This document shows, one piece after another, positions 62,744-64,000 of a DNA stretch of 64,000 nucleotides (its first letter is position 1; every line of letters starts with the position of its first letter). The translations under genes were made by a program, and so were the position numbers. Under the pieces are notes generated by a model, which had not been told where the DNA came from, searched no databases, and saw only the letters and a list, made by a program, of their open reading frames with translations. This DNA comes from Megalopta genalis. Its lineage: Eukaryota > Arthropoda > Insecta > Hymenoptera > Halictidae. The DNA lies in assembly GCF_051020955.1 (NCBI RefSeq), contig NW_027476324.1, positions 124,001 through 188,000 of the forward strand. Direction: 5' to 3'.

Positions 62744-64000
62744 TGTTTCGCATGCTGTTGAAGCTAAATCATGTATATCACAAGTATTTGAAGCTATATC
62801 ATACGTTTCGCATGGATTCCAAGATAACTCTTCTAATTCGCATTGATTTGAATCTAAATCATGTGTTTCGCATGGATTTGAAGCTAACTCGTTTGTTTCG
62901 CATGCTGTTGAAGCTAAATCATGAATATCACAAGTATTTGAAGCTAAACCATTTGTATCGCATGGGATCGAAGATAAGCCTCCTACTTCGCATTGGTTTG
63001 AAGCTAAATCATGTGTTTCGTATGGATTTGAAGCTAACTCGTTTGTTTCGCATGCTGTTGAAGCTAAATCATATATATCACAAGTATTTGAAGCTAAACC
63101 ATTTGTTTCGCATTTATTCGAAGCTAAGCCTTCTACTTCGCATTGATTTGAGGCTAAATCATGTGTTTCGCTTGGTTTTGAAGCTAACTCGTTTTTTTCG
63201 CATGCTGTTGAAGCTAAATCATGTATATCACAAGTATTTGAAGCTATATCATACGTTTCGCATTGATTCCAAGACAGCCCTTCTAATTCGCATTGATTTG
63301 AAGCTAAATCATGTGTTTCGCATGGATTTGAAGCTAACTCGATTGTTTCGCATGCTGTTGAAGCTAAATCATGTATATCACAAGTATTTGAAGCTAAACC
63401 ATTTGTTACGCATGGATTCGAAGATCAGCCTTCTACTTAGCATTGATTTGATGCTAAATCATGTGTTTCGCATGGATTTGAAGCTAACTCGTTTGTTTCG
63501 CATGCTGTTGAAGCTAAATCATATATATCACAAGTATTTGAAGCTAAACCATTTGTTTCGCATTTATTCGAAAGCTAAGCCTTGTACTTCGCATTGATTT
63601 GAGGCTAAATCATGTGTTTCGCTAGGTTTTGAAGCTAACTCGTTTTTTTTCGCATGCTGTTGAAGCTAAATCATGTATATCACAAGTATTTGAAGCTATA
63701 TCATACGTTTCGCATGGATTCCAAGACAACCCTTCTAATTCGCATTGATTTGAAGCTAAATCATGTGTTTCGCATGGATTTGAAGCTAACTCGATTGTTT
63801 CGCATGGTGTTGAAGCTAAATCATGTATATCACAAGTATTTGAAACTAAACCATTTGTTACGCATGGATTCGAAGATCTGCCTTCTACTTAGCATTGATT
63901 TGATGCTAAATCATGTGTTTCGCATGGATTTGAAGCTAACTCGTTTGTTTCGCATGCCGTTGAAGCTAAATCATATTATCACAAGTATTTGAAGCTAAAC
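62744..64000. repeat. 2,251-bp-offset duplication, copy 2 (cut by window end)
   Basis: Second copy of 60493-61749. One difference seen is ACGTTTCGC near 63,708 against ACGTATCGC near 61,457. The copy is still matching at the window end, so the 2,251-bp unit may continue as a tandem series beyond 64,000. Confidence 0.88.

Larger units (their letters stand above)
1..64000. repeat. Satellite array: 30-bp monomer, five-monomer 150-bp higher-order repeat
   Basis: Every stretch read across the window can be cut into 30-bp monomers that share a central TTGAAGCTAA-like core and mostly end in TTTCG followed by CAT. Five types alternate in order. A begins CATTGATTTGAAGC. B carries CTAACTCGTTTG. C carries CATGTATATCACAAG across its end and is the only type not ending in TCG. 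D carries AAACCATTTG. E carries AAGCCTTCTACTTCG. Five monomers make a 150-bp HOR. I found no non-repeat insertion, no inverted segment and no flanking unique DNA. A structural or heterochromatic role is inferred from the known behaviour of long satellites; a centromeric role is possible but not shown by the sequence. Small indels, hybrid monomers and duplicated blocks break strict periodicity and are listed separately. Confidence 0.97.
40300..64000. repeat. Distal domain marked by the GGATTCCAAG variant of monomer E
   Basis: From about 40,300 many HORs carry a D ending ATATCATACGTTTCG or ATACGTTTGG followed by an E with GGATTCCAAGATAACC and CTAATTCGC. I did not see the GGATTCCAAG form before 40,321. 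Other variants also become common here, such as ATCATATATATC, CATTGGTTTG and TTTCCTATGG. The boundary coincides with the end of block U copy 2. Older forms remain mixed in, so this is a shift in composition and not a clean break. Confidence 0.78.

Noticed and set aside
1..64000. Set of real protein-coding genes suggested by many long open frames
   Set aside because: The frames begin and end at recurrent variant monomers, mostly start at TTG or GTG, lie on both strands over the same DNA, and are explained by a stop-free consensus with a period divisible by three. Indels and stops recur in every frame and substitutions show no bias to silent sites by eye.
1..64000. CRISPR array (30-bp direct repeats)
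   Set aside because: There are no unique spacers. Repeats are directly contiguous, all bases belong to the repeat, and no cas genes are visible.
1..64000. CENP-B box at the TTTCGCATGGATTCGAAG junction between D and E
   Set aside because: It begins TTCG like the box, but the required central A is displaced by one base and the CGGG end is absent. Resemblance is limited to a few bases.
1..64000. TGA-as-Trp genetic code in the third plus frame
   Set aside because: TAA (TTTTAATC, TTATAAGC) and TAG (CTTAGCATTG, GTTTAGCATGG) also fall in that frame, so reading TGA as Trp does not open it.
1..64000. Pentapeptide-repeat protein on the minus strand
   Set aside because: The five-residue Leu/Cys alternation is suggestive, but the family pattern A-(D/N)-L-x-x is not met at the positions before the central residue, and the frame is broken throughout.
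1..64000. Transposon or retroelement-derived segment within the array
   Set aside because: No terminal repeats, target-site duplications, poly-A tails, integrase or reverse-transcriptase frames, or any non-satellite sequence were found.
1..64000. Replication-origin iterons or telomeric repeats
   Set aside because: Unit size and array length are far beyond plasmid iterons, and no short G-rich telomere-type motif is present.

Overview
The whole window is one uninterrupted block of tandemly repeated satellite DNA. No unique sequence, conventional gene, RNA gene or mobile element interrupts it, and both window ends lie inside the array, so its true length and flanks are not visible. The basic monomer is 30 bp. 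Five diverged monomer types, called A to E here, follow each other in the fixed order A-B-C-D-E and form a 150-bp higher-order repeat (HOR). By length there are about 425 HORs and about 2,130 monomers. The consensus HOR, counted by eye, is about 37% GC with about six CpGs. Size, homogeneity and hierarchy point to eukaryotic heterochromatin (centromeric, pericentromeric or other constitutive). I cannot name the organism. Retained CpGs argue weakly against a heavily methylated vertebrate or plant array.

Above the 150-bp level are longer duplicated blocks, all direct repeats. In 1-12 kb there are dispersed copies of about 0.9-1.8 kb and a distinctive 33-bp monomer found only there. In 13-23.5 kb there is a second-order HOR of about 1.95 kb, and a shortened 1,799-bp version is present as three adjacent, nearly identical copies (18061-23457). 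In 24-40 kb there are mosaic blocks of 1.4-2.9 kb repeated at offsets of 3,001, 5,161, 7,500 and 8,971 bp. From about 40.3 kb to the end a different D/E variant pair becomes frequent, and tandem duplications of 150, 300, 1,350, 2,251 and 2,999 bp occur. These patterns fit repeated unequal exchange or replication-based amplification.

Because 30 bp is a multiple of three and the consensus has no stop in one plus frame and one minus frame, long open frames arise throughout, up to 898 codons. The plus frame gives Leu/Arg/Lys-rich decapeptides (LFRMDLKLTR type). The minus frame gives Cys/Asn/Glu decapeptides (CETNELASNP type). A third frame (SHGFEANSFV type) is closed only by a TGA in monomer A, plus scattered TAA and TAG. 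Recurrent stop codons and single-base indels break all three, and most differences between monomers change the amino acid in every frame. I therefore read the open frames as by-products of the repeat and annotate no protein-coding gene. Boundaries of duplicated blocks were estimated by eye and are good to about 10-30 bp.
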